Positions 40,768 through 50,575 of a stretch of DNA of 58,023 nt are shown here, piece after piece. The notes beneath the pieces were generated by a model. It did not search any database, was not told the origin of the DNA, and worked only from the letters and a program-made list of their open reading frames with translations. The stretch lies in assembly GCA_017468425.1 (NCBI GenBank), contig JAFUIO010000003.1:1-58023 (forward strand), read 5' to 3'. Source of the DNA: Clostridia bacterium (GTDB taxonomy: Bacteria; Bacillota; Clostridia; Oscillospirales; Acutalibacteraceae). Numbering within the stretch: position 1 is the first letter of the stretch; each line of letters opens with the position of its first letter. The translations under genes and the position numbers were made by a program.

Positions 40768-42552
40768 TTAACCTAAAAGTTTATATTTTTCAAGCATTTT
40801 TGCAATTTTTTCTCCTTTTGGGAGCATTTTTATATCATCTTCCGATAATCCGCGTATCAAAAGCATTGAAATTAGGTATACTACCATAATTATCAGCACT
40901 GAAATCACGCACGAAATGGTTGAACCGTTGATTCTTGTGGAGTAATCAGACACGGGGAAGAAGTGTTCAATGCCCACATAAGCCATATATCCTACGCCTG
41001 AACTGAGCACAGAACAGATAAATGGTTTGAAGAAAACCGACACGAAATTTATCTTTGTTTTTGCAATTTTCAGAAGTGCAATAAGGTTTACAACAACTAT
41101 AATAACATAGCAGAGAATTGTTCCCACAACTGCACCTTTGATATTGTATTTCGGATTGCTTATAAGGAGAATATCGGCAATGATTTTCACAACAGAACCT
41201 GCAATAAGGCTCTTTACAGGCACATCTGCCCTACCGATTGCCTGAAGCATACTCGTAATCGGAGCTGAAATTGAGAAGAAGAAAGTTGCATAGTTGCAAG
41301 CCGCCATAATGGGAGTTGCAATGGGAATAAGGTTCTGTGAATTTGTTCCGCCGTAAAAAAGTGTAAGTATGGGTTCAGAAAGAAGACCCATTCCTATACC
41401 TGCAGGCAGAGAAATTATAGAAGCGATTCTCAGCACAGATTCAACTGTTACTTTCTGATTCTTTTTGTCTTTTGTTGCGTATGCCGCAGAAAGTGCAGGA
41501 ATTGCACTTACACCCAAAGACATTGTTATTGCGGGAATAATACCTCTCAAATCCTGAGAAGCAAAATAGCATCCTACAAGGTAGTTTTTTGTATCTTCCA
41601 CAAGTGTGCCTGATGCATCAAGAGATGCCTTATACATACTGTAAATCATATTGTAGTCTTTATCAAGAGCTACTGCAAGACATTTCTGGATAAGTGAAGC
41701 ATCAATAAGATTGGAAATGTTGAGCACAAGTGAACTTATAACCATGGGAATTGCAAGGTTGATAAGTTTCTTCGCAGTAGTTGCTTTAGGCTGTGAGGGC
41801 ACAGAGTTCACTAACTGAACTCTTGTAATTCCGGGACCACGCATTTTGTATCTTATATGCATATACAAAAATGCAATAACAGTACCTATTGTAACACCCA
41901 TAATTGCAGCCGCTGCTGCTATGGGGTACAATACGCTCAAAGCTTCGCTTTCTGTTTCTACCGCTTTACCTAAAACTGTTTTTGTTGCAGCAAAATCCTT
42001 CATACCGAAATGCATTACTATGTAAGATAATGCAAGGCCGATTGAAAGACGTGATACATTTTCGATAACTTCTGTTATAGCTGTAGGCACCATATTGCGT
42101 GAGCCTTCGTAATATCCGCGGTAAGTGGACATCAGGCAACAGAAGAATATTGACGGTGCAATAGCAAGAATACTCCACACTGTCTGCGGTTTTTCGCACA
42201 CCCAAGCAGAATAAGGATATGCAAGAAGCATAAGCAGCACAGTACCTGCAACACCTGTTACAAGGAACATTTTTCCTGCAATGTTTTTCACGTTCAATGC
42301 ATCGCGGTATCTGTTTGATGCAAGATACTCACTTACAAGCTTGGAAACTGCAACAGGAAGTCCCGCCATGGAAATTGCATAAATAGGCACATAAATCTGA
42401 TAAGCGGAGGCAAAATATCCGCGACCTACTTCGCCTATAAGTGCCGTAAGCGGAAGTTTATAAAATGCACCGATGATTGAGCCGATGGCAGTTGCCACCA
42501 TAAGAATCAACGCACCGTTGAGCATAGTTTGTTTCTTTTCAACTTTTTCCAA
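40768..42552 (-). CDS. SpoVB/MurJ-like polysaccharide or lipid II flippase
   Basis: A 594-residue MOP-superfamily protein with about 14 helices, a little longer than average. LNGALILMVATAIGSIIGAF (11-30) and YQIYVPIYAISMAGLPVAVS match the SpoVB/YabM group. It may move lipid-linked precursors for the spore or cell wall. Its place before mazG corresponds to B. subtilis yabM. Confidence 0.85.
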   Translation of the reverse strand: MEKVEKKQTMLNGALILMVATAIGSIIGAFYKLPLTALIGEVGRGYFASAYQIYVPIYAISMAGLPVAVSKLVSEYLASNRYRDALNVKNIAGKMFLVTGVAGTVLLMLLAYPYSAWVCEKPQTVWSILAIAPSIFFCCLMSTYRGYYEGSRNMVPTAITEVIENVSRLSIGLALSYIVMHFGMKDFAATKTVLGKAVETESEALSVLYPIAAAAAIMGVTIGTVIAFLYMHIRYKMRGPGITRVQLVNSVPSQPKATTAKKLINLAIPMVISSLVLNISNLIDASLIQKCLAVALDKDYNMIYSMYKASLDASGTLVEDTKNYLVGCYFASQDLRGIIPAITMSLGVSAIPALSAAYATKDKKNQKVTVESVLRIASIISLPAGIGMGLLSEPILTLFYGGTNSQNLIPIATPIMAACNYATFFFSISAPITSMLQAIGRADVPVKSLIAGSVVKIIADILLISNPKYNIKGAVVGTILCYVIIVVVNLIALLKIAKTKINFVSVFFKPFICSVLSSGVGYMAYVGIEHFFPVSDYSTRINGSTISCVISVLIIMVVYLISMLLIRGLSEDDIKMLPKGEKIAKMLEKYKLLG

Positions 42553-42572
42553 TCAATTCACCTACTAACTTT

Positions 42573-43496
42573 TTATTCTCCAAGAAATTCTCTCAGCAAA
42601 GAGTCTTTCGGTACAGAATCTTTTTCTATTGAAGGAAATTTATTAAGTGCCGAAATAAGTTTCTGCGCATCTTTATAATTTTCGCTTGTTTCCTCAACTG
42701 TAAGAAGCAATTCAAGAGCCTGTTTTTTAAGCACACAAGGCTCGTAAATATGAATTGTGTTTGCTGTTATATCAGCGTTTGATTTGAACGGAAACAGATA
42801 TTTATCTTCGCCGTGCATAACCTTGGGCCACAAAGAATATGTGTGCTCCACAGGGCTGTTTCTGAACTGAAAATCCCTTACCATTCTGCGGATGAAACGG
42901 AGATTTCTTTTATTGAGAACAATTTTTTCACCGTCGTAAATACGTGATGAAACGCTGATATAAATTTTAAAAAGATTTTCGTGAGGTAATGTATCTGTAA
43001 TTGCAGGGTTAAGTGCGTGCAGACCTTCAACAATAATTACATCATCTTTATTGAGAGTGATTATATTTTTTTCCTCTTTTCTTCTGCCTGTCATAAAATC
43101 AAAAAGCGGAAGTTCACTTTCCGACTGTGTGATAAGCTCCTGAAGGCATTTATGGATAAGGTCTAAATCGAGAGAATCAACTGATTCAAAATCGTAAGTT
43201 CCGTCTTCATTTTTAGGACCTTCGCCAATGTTTTTATAGAAATCATCAAGGCTCACCGCATAGGCTTTATGTCCGTAAGATTCAAGCTTTTCTTTGATTT
43301 TTGTTGCAGTTGTTGTTTTGCCTGAGCCTGAAGGCCCTGCCAACATCACAATTTTTTTACTGCTGTCGTTATTTATTTTTTCTGCTATATTTTCAACGAT
43401 ATTTTTATATCTTGTTTCTGATTTTTCAATCAGATTTTCAGGTGCTTTCAAAGCATTTTCAACGATAAACTCAAGTTCATTATTAATGTTTGCCAA
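42573..43496 (-). CDS. Uridine kinase-like P-loop phosphotransferase
   Basis: A 307-residue protein. P-loop LAGPSGSGKTTTA near 51-63 and DDFYKN near 86 identify the PRK/uridine kinase family. FDFMTGRRKEE and VEGLHALNPAI follow. Such proteins with a TGS-threonyl-synthetase-like N-terminus exist; the 45-residue N-terminus here is short. Start TTG at 43496, 4 bases after AGAGGTGA; the upstream frame to 43658 lies inside hemZ. Follows hemZ by 4 bases. Confidence 0.8.
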   Translation of the reverse strand: MANINNELEFIVENALKAPENLIEKSETRYKNIVENIAEKINNDSSKKIVMLAGPSGSGKTTTATKIKEKLESYGHKAYAVSLDDFYKNIGEGPKNEDGTYDFESVDSLDLDLIHKCLQELITQSESELPLFDFMTGRRKEEKNIITLNKDDVIIVEGLHALNPAITDTLPHENLFKIYISVSSRIYDGEKIVLNKRNLRFIRRMVRDFQFRNSPVEHTYSLWPKVMHGEDKYLFPFKSNADITANTIHIYEPCVLKKQALELLLTVEETSENYKDAQKLISALNKFPSIEKDSVPKDSLLREFLGE

Positions 43497-43500
43497 AGAA

Positions 43501-44928
43501 TCACCTCTCTGAATAAAATTCGTATATTCTTTTCTTTCTTTCGAATAATTCTGAAAGTCTGTCGTTATATTCATAAGGATATTTGAAATTGAAAACTCTT
43601 TCAATAACGCTTCCGTCAGGCTCTTTGAGCTTTGTAACAGCACCTGCACCGCAAGCAAGAATTGTGTGACATTCTTCCATCATAAAGATATTATATGCAC
43701 ATTCAAAGCCTTTTTTGCACCAGCCCACATTTTCAAGATTTCCCAGAGATTTGCTCTGACGGTACATATAGTAAGGCTCGTATGAAGAAAGTTTTTCGTG
43801 TGACAGATTTATCATTTCATTTGCAAGCTTTCCGCCTGAAAGACCTGTTGTGTCACCTGCCAGATTTGACGAGCGTTTAAGTGCAAGAGTGTGCACTGTT
43901 ACATTTTCGGGATTAAGTTCATTTATAACATCAAGAGTATTTGAAAAGCTTTCAAGTGTATCGCCCGAAAGACCTGCAATAAGGTCCATATTGATGTTAT
44001 CAAAGCCTGCTTCTCTTGCCATTTTAAAAGCAGAAATTGTATCTTCCGCCGTATGCTTTCTGCCGATATTTTCAAGCACTTTATCATTGAAAGTCTGGGG
44101 ATTTATGCTGATACGTGTAACACCTTTTCTTTTGAGCACATCAAGCTTTTCTCTTGTTACCGTATCAGGTCTTCCCGCTTCAACTGTGTATTCAAAGCAA
44201 GTTGATAAATCAAAATTTTCTTCCACCGCATCAAGCAGTTTTTCAAGCTGCTCTGCCGTAAGTGTGGTGGGTGTACCGCCACCGAAATAAACTGTTTCAA
44301 GTTTAAGCTTAAGGTCTTTTGCAATTCTGCCTGTAAGTCTGATTTCTTCGCAGAGATTTTCAACATAAGGAGCCATAAGCTTCTTTGTTTTTTCAATGGA
44401 ATGTGAAACAAAAGAGCAATAATTGCACCTCGTGGGGCAGAAAGGAATTGAAATATATAAACTGAATGAATCAGACTCTGAACGGGCAATAATTTTTTCT
44501 TCGCACTTTGCAACGCTCATTGCAAGGTGTGTTTTTTCTTCGCTTACAAGAAGCTTCTGCGTAAAATATTCATACGCTTTTTCTTCGCCTTTTTCTTCTG
44601 CAAGTTTAAGCATAAGCTTTGACGGCCTTACACCCGTAAGCAATCCCCAGCGGGGAGTATAGCCCATTATTTCAGTTAAACCTTCAAAAAGAAGTGTTGC
44701 AATTTCAAGTTCAAAATCGTCACTTTCCTTGCAAACTTTTTCAAGAAATTTTTCTGCATCTTCAAAACAGATTTTCACTGAAATTTTTTCATTAACTTTT
44801 TCGGTAATAATTTTTCTGTCGCTTTCTTTTTCCTCGTTTGTTACTTCAATCTTTTCGAGGGGAAAGAAAACGCGGCAGAGATTTTCGGTTTCATAATTAA
44901 AATCATGACCTTTATTTACCAATACCAT
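43501..44928 (-). CDS. hemZ: HemZ-like oxygen-independent coproporphyrinogen oxidase family radical SAM protein
   Basis: A 475-residue radical SAM enzyme: cluster motif CPTRCNYCSF (about 167-176), VYFGGGTPTTL (about 213-223) and RISINPQTFN (about 277-286), with an N-terminal HemZ extension (1-150). HemZ-type proteins convert coproporphyrinogen III or are HemW-like heme chaperones. Overlaps the MBL hydrolase gene by 13 bases. Confidence 0.88.
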   Translation of the reverse strand: MVLVNKGHDFNYETENLCRVFFPLEKIEVTNEEKESDRKIITEKVNEKISVKICFEDAEKFLEKVCKESDDFELEIATLLFEGLTEIMGYTPRWGLLTGVRPSKLMLKLAEEKGEEKAYEYFTQKLLVSEEKTHLAMSVAKCEEKIIARSESDSFSLYISIPFCPTRCNYCSFVSHSIEKTKKLMAPYVENLCEEIRLTGRIAKDLKLKLETVYFGGGTPTTLTAEQLEKLLDAVEENFDLSTCFEYTVEAGRPDTVTREKLDVLKRKGVTRISINPQTFNDKVLENIGRKHTAEDTISAFKMAREAGFDNINMDLIAGLSGDTLESFSNTLDVINELNPENVTVHTLALKRSSNLAGDTTGLSGGKLANEMINLSHEKLSSYEPYYMYRQSKSLGNLENVGWCKKGFECAYNIFMMEECHTILACGAGAVTKLKEPDGSVIERVFNFKYPYEYNDRLSELFERKKRIYEFYSER

Positions 44929-45560
44929 TGATTCAGATCCCTTTTCAAATATCTGTTTCTTACTTTTTCATGCTGTAATGTTGTGGCTCTGTTATGGCCG
45001 GGATAAACATCGTATTCGCCTTCAATGGCTTTAAGACGCTTAAGTGATTCCAGCATAGCAGCCGGGTCTCCGCCCTCCATATCGATTCTTCCGCAAGTAA
45101 GGCAGAAAAGTGTATCACCTGTAAGAATTGCCTTTGATTCTTCCATCATATAGCACACAGAGCCGGGAGAATGACCTGGAGTGAGCATAACTTTGATTTT
45201 TTCATCACCAAGGAAAAGTTCATCTCCTTCGTCAATGAAAATGTCGCCTTTAATCCATTCAGGCTCCTGACCTACGTGCTGATAAAGGTTATTTTCGTCA
45301 CCTTCAAGGCACTTTGCATCTGCTTTACTGATAACAATAGGTGCACCTGTGATATCCTTTGTTTTTTTCACTTCCCACATATGGTCAAAGTGGCCGTGAG
45401 TGAGGAGAATATATTTTACTTTTTTGAGTTTTTTAACTTCTGCCTGAACTTCTTCAGTAAATCTGCCGGGGTCTACCACTGCACCTTCGCCTGTTTTTTC
45501 ATCGTAAAGCACATAACAGTTTACGCCCATTTCTCCGACAGGAAATTGCTTGATTACCAT
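44916..45560 (-). CDS. Metallo-beta-lactamase-fold hydrolase (glyoxalase II-like)
   Basis: A 214-residue MBL-fold hydrolase: LTHGHFDHMWEV (53-64) is the HxHxDH motif, then TPGHSPGSVCY (131-141), LTGDTLF (150-156) and YPGHNRAT (193-200). Such enzymes hydrolyse thioesters such as S-lactoylglutathione analogues. First gene before hemZ and the kinase gene. Confidence 0.9.
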   Translation of the reverse strand: MVIKQFPVGEMGVNCYVLYDEKTGEGAVVDPGRFTEEVQAEVKKLKKVKYILLTHGHFDHMWEVKKTKDITGAPIVISKADAKCLEGDENNLYQHVGQEPEWIKGDIFIDEGDELFLGDEKIKVMLTPGHSPGSVCYMMEESKAILTGDTLFCLTCGRIDMEGGDPAAMLESLKRLKAIEGEYDVYPGHNRATTLQHEKVRNRYLKRDLNQWYW

Positions 45561-45584
45561 AATTATTTCTCCTTAGGTTTTATA

Positions 45585-45866
45585 TTACTTTTTAAAACAA
45601 CAATTAAATATGGTTTTGAAAGGTATATTTTTGCCATAACTGCGTTAAAAGCCTTTGAAATAACCGCGTATTTCTGCAGACTTTCGCCTTGTTATGACTA
45701 AAATCTCCTCTTTCAAAACTGCCTTGCATCTGAAATGCAATAAATTGCGTACAGTCGGGAATTTCTTCTCTGCAGGTATACCGCCGTATATCAAAGAGAA
45801 AAATTAACGAATGTGCGTGAGATATTGTATTTCAGACATATGGAATTGCTGTTTTAAAAAGTATTG
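45585..45866. repeat. Compound hairpin (MITE-like) element C
   Basis: Outer inverted repeats: TACTTTTTAAAACAACAATT (from 45586) against, reversed, TACTTTTTAAAACAGCAATT (ending 45864), about 24 of 27 bases matching. Nested inside is a second palindrome, GTTTTGAAAG/CTTTCAAAAC (45613-45719), whose interior (TTTTGCCATAAC against GTTATGACTAAAAT) resembles elements A and B. The dtd stop codon lies in the right outer arm. No ORF of note inside. Confidence 0.55.
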
Positions 45867-46303
45867 GAATCAAGAATAATCGTAACGGGGCCATCGTTTA
45901 AAAGTGTTACTTTCATATCTGCACCGAAAGAACCGCTTTCAACTTTTTCAACACCGTTATCTTTTAATTTTTCCATAAAATATTCATAAAGTTTTTCCGC
46001 TTCATCAGGCTTTGCAGCACCGATAAATGACGGTCTGTTGCCTTTCTTGCAATCTGCACACAAAGTAAACTGCGATATAACAAGGCAGGCAGAACCTGTA
46101 TCAAGAAGTGACAGATTCATCTTTCCGTTTTCGTCTTCAAAAATACGCATATTTGCCGTTTTCTTTGCAAGTAAATCTGCGTCCGCTTCAGTATCGCCTT
46201 CCTGAACACCGAGAAGAATCATAAAACCTTTTTCAATTTCGCCGATTGTTTCGCCGTCAACTTTTACATCTGAAAAAGCCACGCGTTGTATAACTGCTTT
46301 CAT
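45854..46303 (-). CDS. dtd: D-aminoacyl-tRNA deacylase
   Basis: A 149-residue protein: [16 protein letters not shown] start, [19 protein letters not shown] (74-92) with the SQFTL motif, and [13 protein letters not shown] (134-146), which holds the cis Gly-Pro of the active site. It frees tRNAs from D-amino acids. Follows relA by 3 bases; its stop codon falls in hairpin element C. Confidence 0.96.
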   Translation of the reverse strand: MKAVIQRVAFSDVKVDGETIGEIEKGFMILLGVQEGDTEADADLLAKKTANMRIFEDENGKMNLSLLDTGSACLVISQFTLCADCKKGNRPSFIGAAKPDEAEKLYEYFMEKLKDNGVEKVESGSFGADMKVTLLNDGPVTIILDSNTF

Positions 46304-46306
46304 AAA

Positions 46307-48490
46307 TTAAATACCTGCTCTTTCAACGAGGAGTACACCGTCAATTTTCTGGATTTTTGCCATAACACTCTTAAGGTGCTCTGCTCCGCCGACGGTTATA
46401 GTTACATTCATTATTGCTCTGCCGTCTTTTACAGAACGCATATTGACAGAATGAATCATAACTCTCATTTCTGCGAATTTGCCTGAAATTTCCGCAAGCA
46501 GACCAACTTTATCAATACATACAACAGAGAGAGTTGCATTGTAATCTTCTTTAAGGTTTGAATCCCACAAAGCTTTTACCCACCTTGCAGGTTCAGCACA
46601 ATTTTCAATATCCTGCGGCACGTTGGGACAATTCCTGTTATGGATTGAAACACCGTGACCGCGTGTGATAAAGCCGATAATTTCGTCACCCGGAAGCGGA
46701 TTACAGCAATGAGCAAATTTAATAAGACAGTTATCGATATTTTCAACAATAACGCCTTCACTGCCCTTTGATTTTTTCCTTGGTGCGGTAACTGTAATTT
46801 CGTCTGCAACAGGCTCGCTGACCTTAACAAGTTTAGTGTAGCTTTCTTTAATCTGGGGCATCATTTTAATAATGCTGATACCGCCGTAACCTATTGCCGC
46901 ATAGAAATCTTCAACATTCGGCATATGCTGACGCTCTGCAAGAGCCTTGACAAATTCTTCGTAAGAAGCATTGTCAAGAATAATCTTGTTTCTTCTGAAT
47001 TCTCTTTCAATTTCAGCTCTGCCTTCTTCGATATTTTCCTTGCGTCTTTCTTTCTTGAACCAGCCACGGATTTTAGTTCTTGCAGAACTTGTTTTAACAA
47101 TTTTAAGCCAGTCTCTGCTGGGGCCTTTGCCCTGCTGTGATGAAGTTAAAATTTCAATAATCTGACCTGTTTTAACAACAGAATCAATAGGTACAATTCT
47201 TCCGTCAACCTTTGCACCGACCATTTTATTACCAACCGCAGAGTGGATAGCATAAGCAAAGTCGATAACCGTAGCCCCTGCAGGAAGCGGAAATACATCT
47301 CCCTTGGGAGTGAAAACGAAAACTTCTTCAGGCACAAAGTCGCTCTTGATAGTAGAAACGATATCTTCAACTGTGTCAGATTCCTGCTGTGTTTCAAGAA
47401 GCTGCCTTACCCACGCAAGTCTTTCATCAATTTTTGCTTTTGAATTTTCGCCAAGCTTGTATTTCCAATGGGCAGCAATACCGTATTCGGCAGTGTAATG
47501 CATTTCCCATGTTCTTATCTGCACTTCAAAGGCAATACCCTCTTTGCCGATAACCGTTGTGTGCAAAGACTGATACATATTGGGCTTGGGAGTTGAAATA
47601 TAATCCTTGAATCTGCCGGGAATGGGTGTGAACATATCGTGGATTACACCAAGGCAGTTGTAGCAGTCAATTACCGAGTCAACAATAATTCTTACTGCGT
47701 AAATATCATAAATTTCGCCGAAGTCCTTATTCTGCATATACATTTTTCTGTAAATGCCGTGAACACTCTTGATTCGGCCTGCAATTTTCGGTTCTTTTAT
47801 AACGGTAGAAATTCTGTCCTTGATTTTGACTTTGATTTCTTCAAGGAATTTCTGCCTTTCTTCCATCTGATTGCCAAGCTTTGTTTCAATTTCCTTATAT
47901 CCCACAGGGTCAAGGAAGCTGATTGCAAGGTCTTCAAGCTCTTCTTTGATTGTTCTGATACCGAGACGGTGTGCAAGAGGTGCGTAAATCTCAAGTGTTT
48001 CGAGAGCCTTGTCGCGTCTTTTCTGCGGTCGCATAAATTCAAGCGTACGCATATTGTGAAGTCTGTCGGCAAGTTTGATAATAATAACGCGGATATCTTC
48101 GCTCATTGCAAGGAGCATTTTTCTGATATTTTCCGCCTGTTCTTCCTCTCGTGTTGAAAGGGGCACTTTACCTAACTTTGTAACACCGTCAACAAGCTTT
48201 GCCACATCTTCGCCGTAATCGTTTTTAACTTTTTCAAGAGAAACATCAGTGTCTTCCACTGTATCGTGGAGAAGTGCTGCGACAACAGACTGATAGTCCA
48301 TACACAAATCAACAAGAATCGATGCCACTTTTACGGGATGAATAATATAGGGCTGACCTGAATATCTCAGCTGTCCGTCGTGAGCATCACGTGCAAAGTT
48401 AAATGCCTTGTCGATTTTCTCTACTTCTTCCGCAGTGAAGTTTTTCACAAGTTTTTCACGTAATTCTACATATCCGATTTCATCTGTCAC
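46307..48490 (-). CDS. relA: Bifunctional (p)ppGpp synthetase/hydrolase RelA/SpoT
   Basis: A 727-residue RSH protein: HD hydrolase (HDTVEDTD near 75), synthetase (YEIYAVRIIV region near 257, then STPKPNMYQSLHTTVIG near 295), TGS domain (TPKGDVFPLPAGATVIDFAY near 395), and C-terminal ACT. Both enzymatic centres look intact. I choose GTG at 48490: AAGGAGG upstream, made by the last two codons of recJ, is 8 bases away. A start at 48499 is 3 codons upstream. Confidence 0.96.
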   Translation of the reverse strand: MTDEIGYVELREKLVKNFTAEEVEKIDKAFNFARDAHDGQLRYSGQPYIIHPVKVASILVDLCMDYQSVVAALLHDTVEDTDVSLEKVKNDYGEDVAKLVDGVTKLGKVPLSTREEEQAENIRKMLLAMSEDIRVIIIKLADRLHNMRTLEFMRPQKRRDKALETLEIYAPLAHRLGIRTIKEELEDLAISFLDPVGYKEIETKLGNQMEERQKFLEEIKVKIKDRISTVIKEPKIAGRIKSVHGIYRKMYMQNKDFGEIYDIYAVRIIVDSVIDCYNCLGVIHDMFTPIPGRFKDYISTPKPNMYQSLHTTVIGKEGIAFEVQIRTWEMHYTAEYGIAAHWKYKLGENSKAKIDERLAWVRQLLETQQESDTVEDIVSTIKSDFVPEEVFVFTPKGDVFPLPAGATVIDFAYAIHSAVGNKMVGAKVDGRIVPIDSVVKTGQIIEILTSSQQGKGPSRDWLKIVKTSSARTKIRGWFKKERRKENIEEGRAEIEREFRRNKIILDNASYEEFVKALAERQHMPNVEDFYAAIGYGGISIIKMMPQIKESYTKLVKVSEPVADEITVTAPRKKSKGSEGVIVENIDNCLIKFAHCCNPLPGDEIIGFITRGHGVSIHNRNCPNVPQDIENCAEPARWVKALWDSNLKEDYNATLSVVCIDKVGLLAEISGKFAEMRVMIHSVNMRSVKDGRAIMNVTITVGGAEHLKSVMAKIQKIDGVLLVERAGI

Positions 48491-48495
48491 AGCTC

Positions 48496-50526
48496 TCACC
48501 TCCTTGTAAGACTCAATAAAATTTCTGATTTATTCAAATCTACCTTGCTCTGATTTTCTGCAAGGCTGATAGTTCTGGTGCTTTTATCTTTTACAATAAG
48601 ACCCATTTCTTCAAGCACATCAAGGCTCACCTTAACGGCACAGAGTCTTTTTGCATCTTCACCTGTTTTATAACAGAGAGCTTCCTCTGATTTTTTCCAG
48701 CTGCCCTGCCTTAAAATACGGAAAACTTTTCCCACAAAATCTCTGTCCGGGCAGAGAATCTGTTTTTCTTCATCAGTTAAAAATTCATTTCTTCTGAATT
48801 TTTCATAAAGCTTTTCAGACATAATCACGTCATCCTCGTTCATATGAGAAAAACGTATATCACGCACTATAACAGACACCTTAACTGTGCCCATATATTC
48901 GTTTTTATCAAGTGTTGCAGCAACATCAACTATGTCGCCTTCCGAGAAATCAAATGTTTCAGGGCTTACACCGAAACGCATTGCAAAAATTCTGTTATCG
49001 CCTTTTGAGAGAGAAATTTTTGTGTGTCTGTTCTGGGAAACACCTTCCACCTTATCTATTCTCATTCCCATAATTGCAAACACAGGCTGATTATTTCCTG
49101 CTCCGAAGGGTTCCAGCATCTGCAACTCGTCAAGCAAATCAACATTTATATATTTAGGGCTGATTCTGCAGTCTATTTTAAGTTGAGGATGGGGCATTTC
49201 AATTTCTGCCGCATACTCATTGATTCTTCTTCTGAATTCGGGGATTTTATCAACTTCAACGCCAAAGCCTGCCGCTAAAGTATGACCGCCGAAATGGTCA
49301 AGGCAATCGCTCAGTGCAGACAGGGATTCAAACAGAGAAAATCCATCAATACTTCTGCCTGAGCCTTTGCCCATACCGTCTTTTGTGCTGATAACAAGGC
49401 ACGGTCTTGCGTATTTTTCCGTAAGCCTTGCAGCCACAATTCCGATAACACCGCTGTGCCAGTCTTCGCCGTCAACCACAAGCACTCTGTCGTAAATCAT
49501 ATTGCCGCTTTTTTCAAGCTTTTCTTCTGCTTCGGCAATAATTTTCATTTCAATCTGCTGTCTTGTAACGTTGGCATTGTTTATTTCTTCTGCAAGGAAT
49601 TTTGCTTCATCACTGTCTTCACTTAAAAGAAGTTTAAGTGCTCTGTCGGCACTGCCCATTCTGCCTGCCGCATTTATACGCGGAACAAGCGTAAATGCAA
49701 TATTTGATGAAGTAAGCTCGTGGGAAAGCATTCCCGTTACTTCCTTGAGAGCCGCAATACCGGGGCGGGATAAGCCGTTGAGCTTTTCAATGCCGCTTTT
49801 TACAAACAATCTGTTTTCGCTTCGCAACGGCACAACATCGCCTACCGTGCCGATAGATACAAGGTCTGCGTATTCATTCAAAACTTCTTCATCACAATTT
49901 GAAAGTGCTTCTATAAGCTTGAACGCAACGCCGACCCCTGCCCACTCGTTGAAAACACCGTCAAACTCTTCTCTGTAAGGGTCTACAACTGCCACAGCAT
50001 CAGGCAAAGTATCGCCGGGTCTGTGGTGGTCAGTTACTATAAGCTCCATTCCGAGAGCCTTGATTTTTTCAGCCTCAAGAATTGCACTGATGCCGTTATC
50101 AACGGTGATAATAAGGTTTACATCACGTTCTTTGATTTTTCTTACTGCGTCAAGGTTCATTCCGTAGCCTTCCGTAAGCCTGTCGGGAATATAATACTGC
50201 ACATCAGCACCCTGTGACTGCAGATAAAGATACAGAAGTGCAGTTGAACTTACACCGTCTGCATCATAGTCGCCGTAAACCATAATTCTTTCAAAATTTT
50301 CGATTGCCTTATTGATTCTTGCAACCGCTTTTTCCATATCGGGTAATTCATAAGGGTCAACGATAAAAGCATTTTCATCGCTGAGAAATGCTTCCAGTTC
50401 TTCTTCATCTTCAAAATTTTTACACGCCAGAAGCACCGCTGCAAAAGGACTCAAAGAATACCTTTCGGCGATGTCTGCTGCATACTCTTTATCAAAATTT
50501 GAAAATACCCATTTTTTACGGCTCAT
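48496..50526 (-). CDS. recJ: Single-stranded-DNA exonuclease RecJ
   Basis: A 676-residue DHH-family nuclease: MVYGDYDADGVSSTALLYLY (79-98), ITVDNG (near 137), VTDHHRPGD (near 160) and SVAGF/GGHTLAAGFGVE (near 415), then an OB-like domain (500-560). It resects 5' ends in RecF-pathway repair. First gene of the recJ-relA-dtd operon; its last codons double as the relA ribosome site. Confidence 0.95.
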   Translation of the reverse strand: MSRKKWVFSNFDKEYAADIAERYSLSPFAAVLLACKNFEDEEELEAFLSDENAFIVDPYELPDMEKAVARINKAIENFERIMVYGDYDADGVSSTALLYLYLQSQGADVQYYIPDRLTEGYGMNLDAVRKIKERDVNLIITVDNGISAILEAEKIKALGMELIVTDHHRPGDTLPDAVAVVDPYREEFDGVFNEWAGVGVAFKLIEALSNCDEEVLNEYADLVSIGTVGDVVPLRSENRLFVKSGIEKLNGLSRPGIAALKEVTGMLSHELTSSNIAFTLVPRINAAGRMGSADRALKLLLSEDSDEAKFLAEEINNANVTRQQIEMKIIAEAEEKLEKSGNMIYDRVLVVDGEDWHSGVIGIVAARLTEKYARPCLVISTKDGMGKGSGRSIDGFSLFESLSALSDCLDHFGGHTLAAGFGVEVDKIPEFRRRINEYAAEIEMPHPQLKIDCRISPKYINVDLLDELQMLEPFGAGNNQPVFAIMGMRIDKVEGVSQNRHTKISLSKGDNRIFAMRFGVSPETFDFSEGDIVDVAATLDKNEYMGTVKVSVIVRDIRFSHMNEDDVIMSEKLYEKFRRNEFLTDEEKQILCPDRDFVGKVFRILRQGSWKKSEEALCYKTGEDAKRLCAVKVSLDVLEEMGLIVKDKSTRTISLAENQSKVDLNKSEILLSLTRR

Positions 50527-50575
50527 TATGTTACTCCGTGAAATTAAATTTAATAATACATTTTACCACAAATTC

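Noticed and set aside
43497..43658. Upstream extension of the uridine-kinase-like gene
   Set aside because: It lies inside hemZ in another frame; a TTG at 43496 with AGAGGTGA upstream is a better start.
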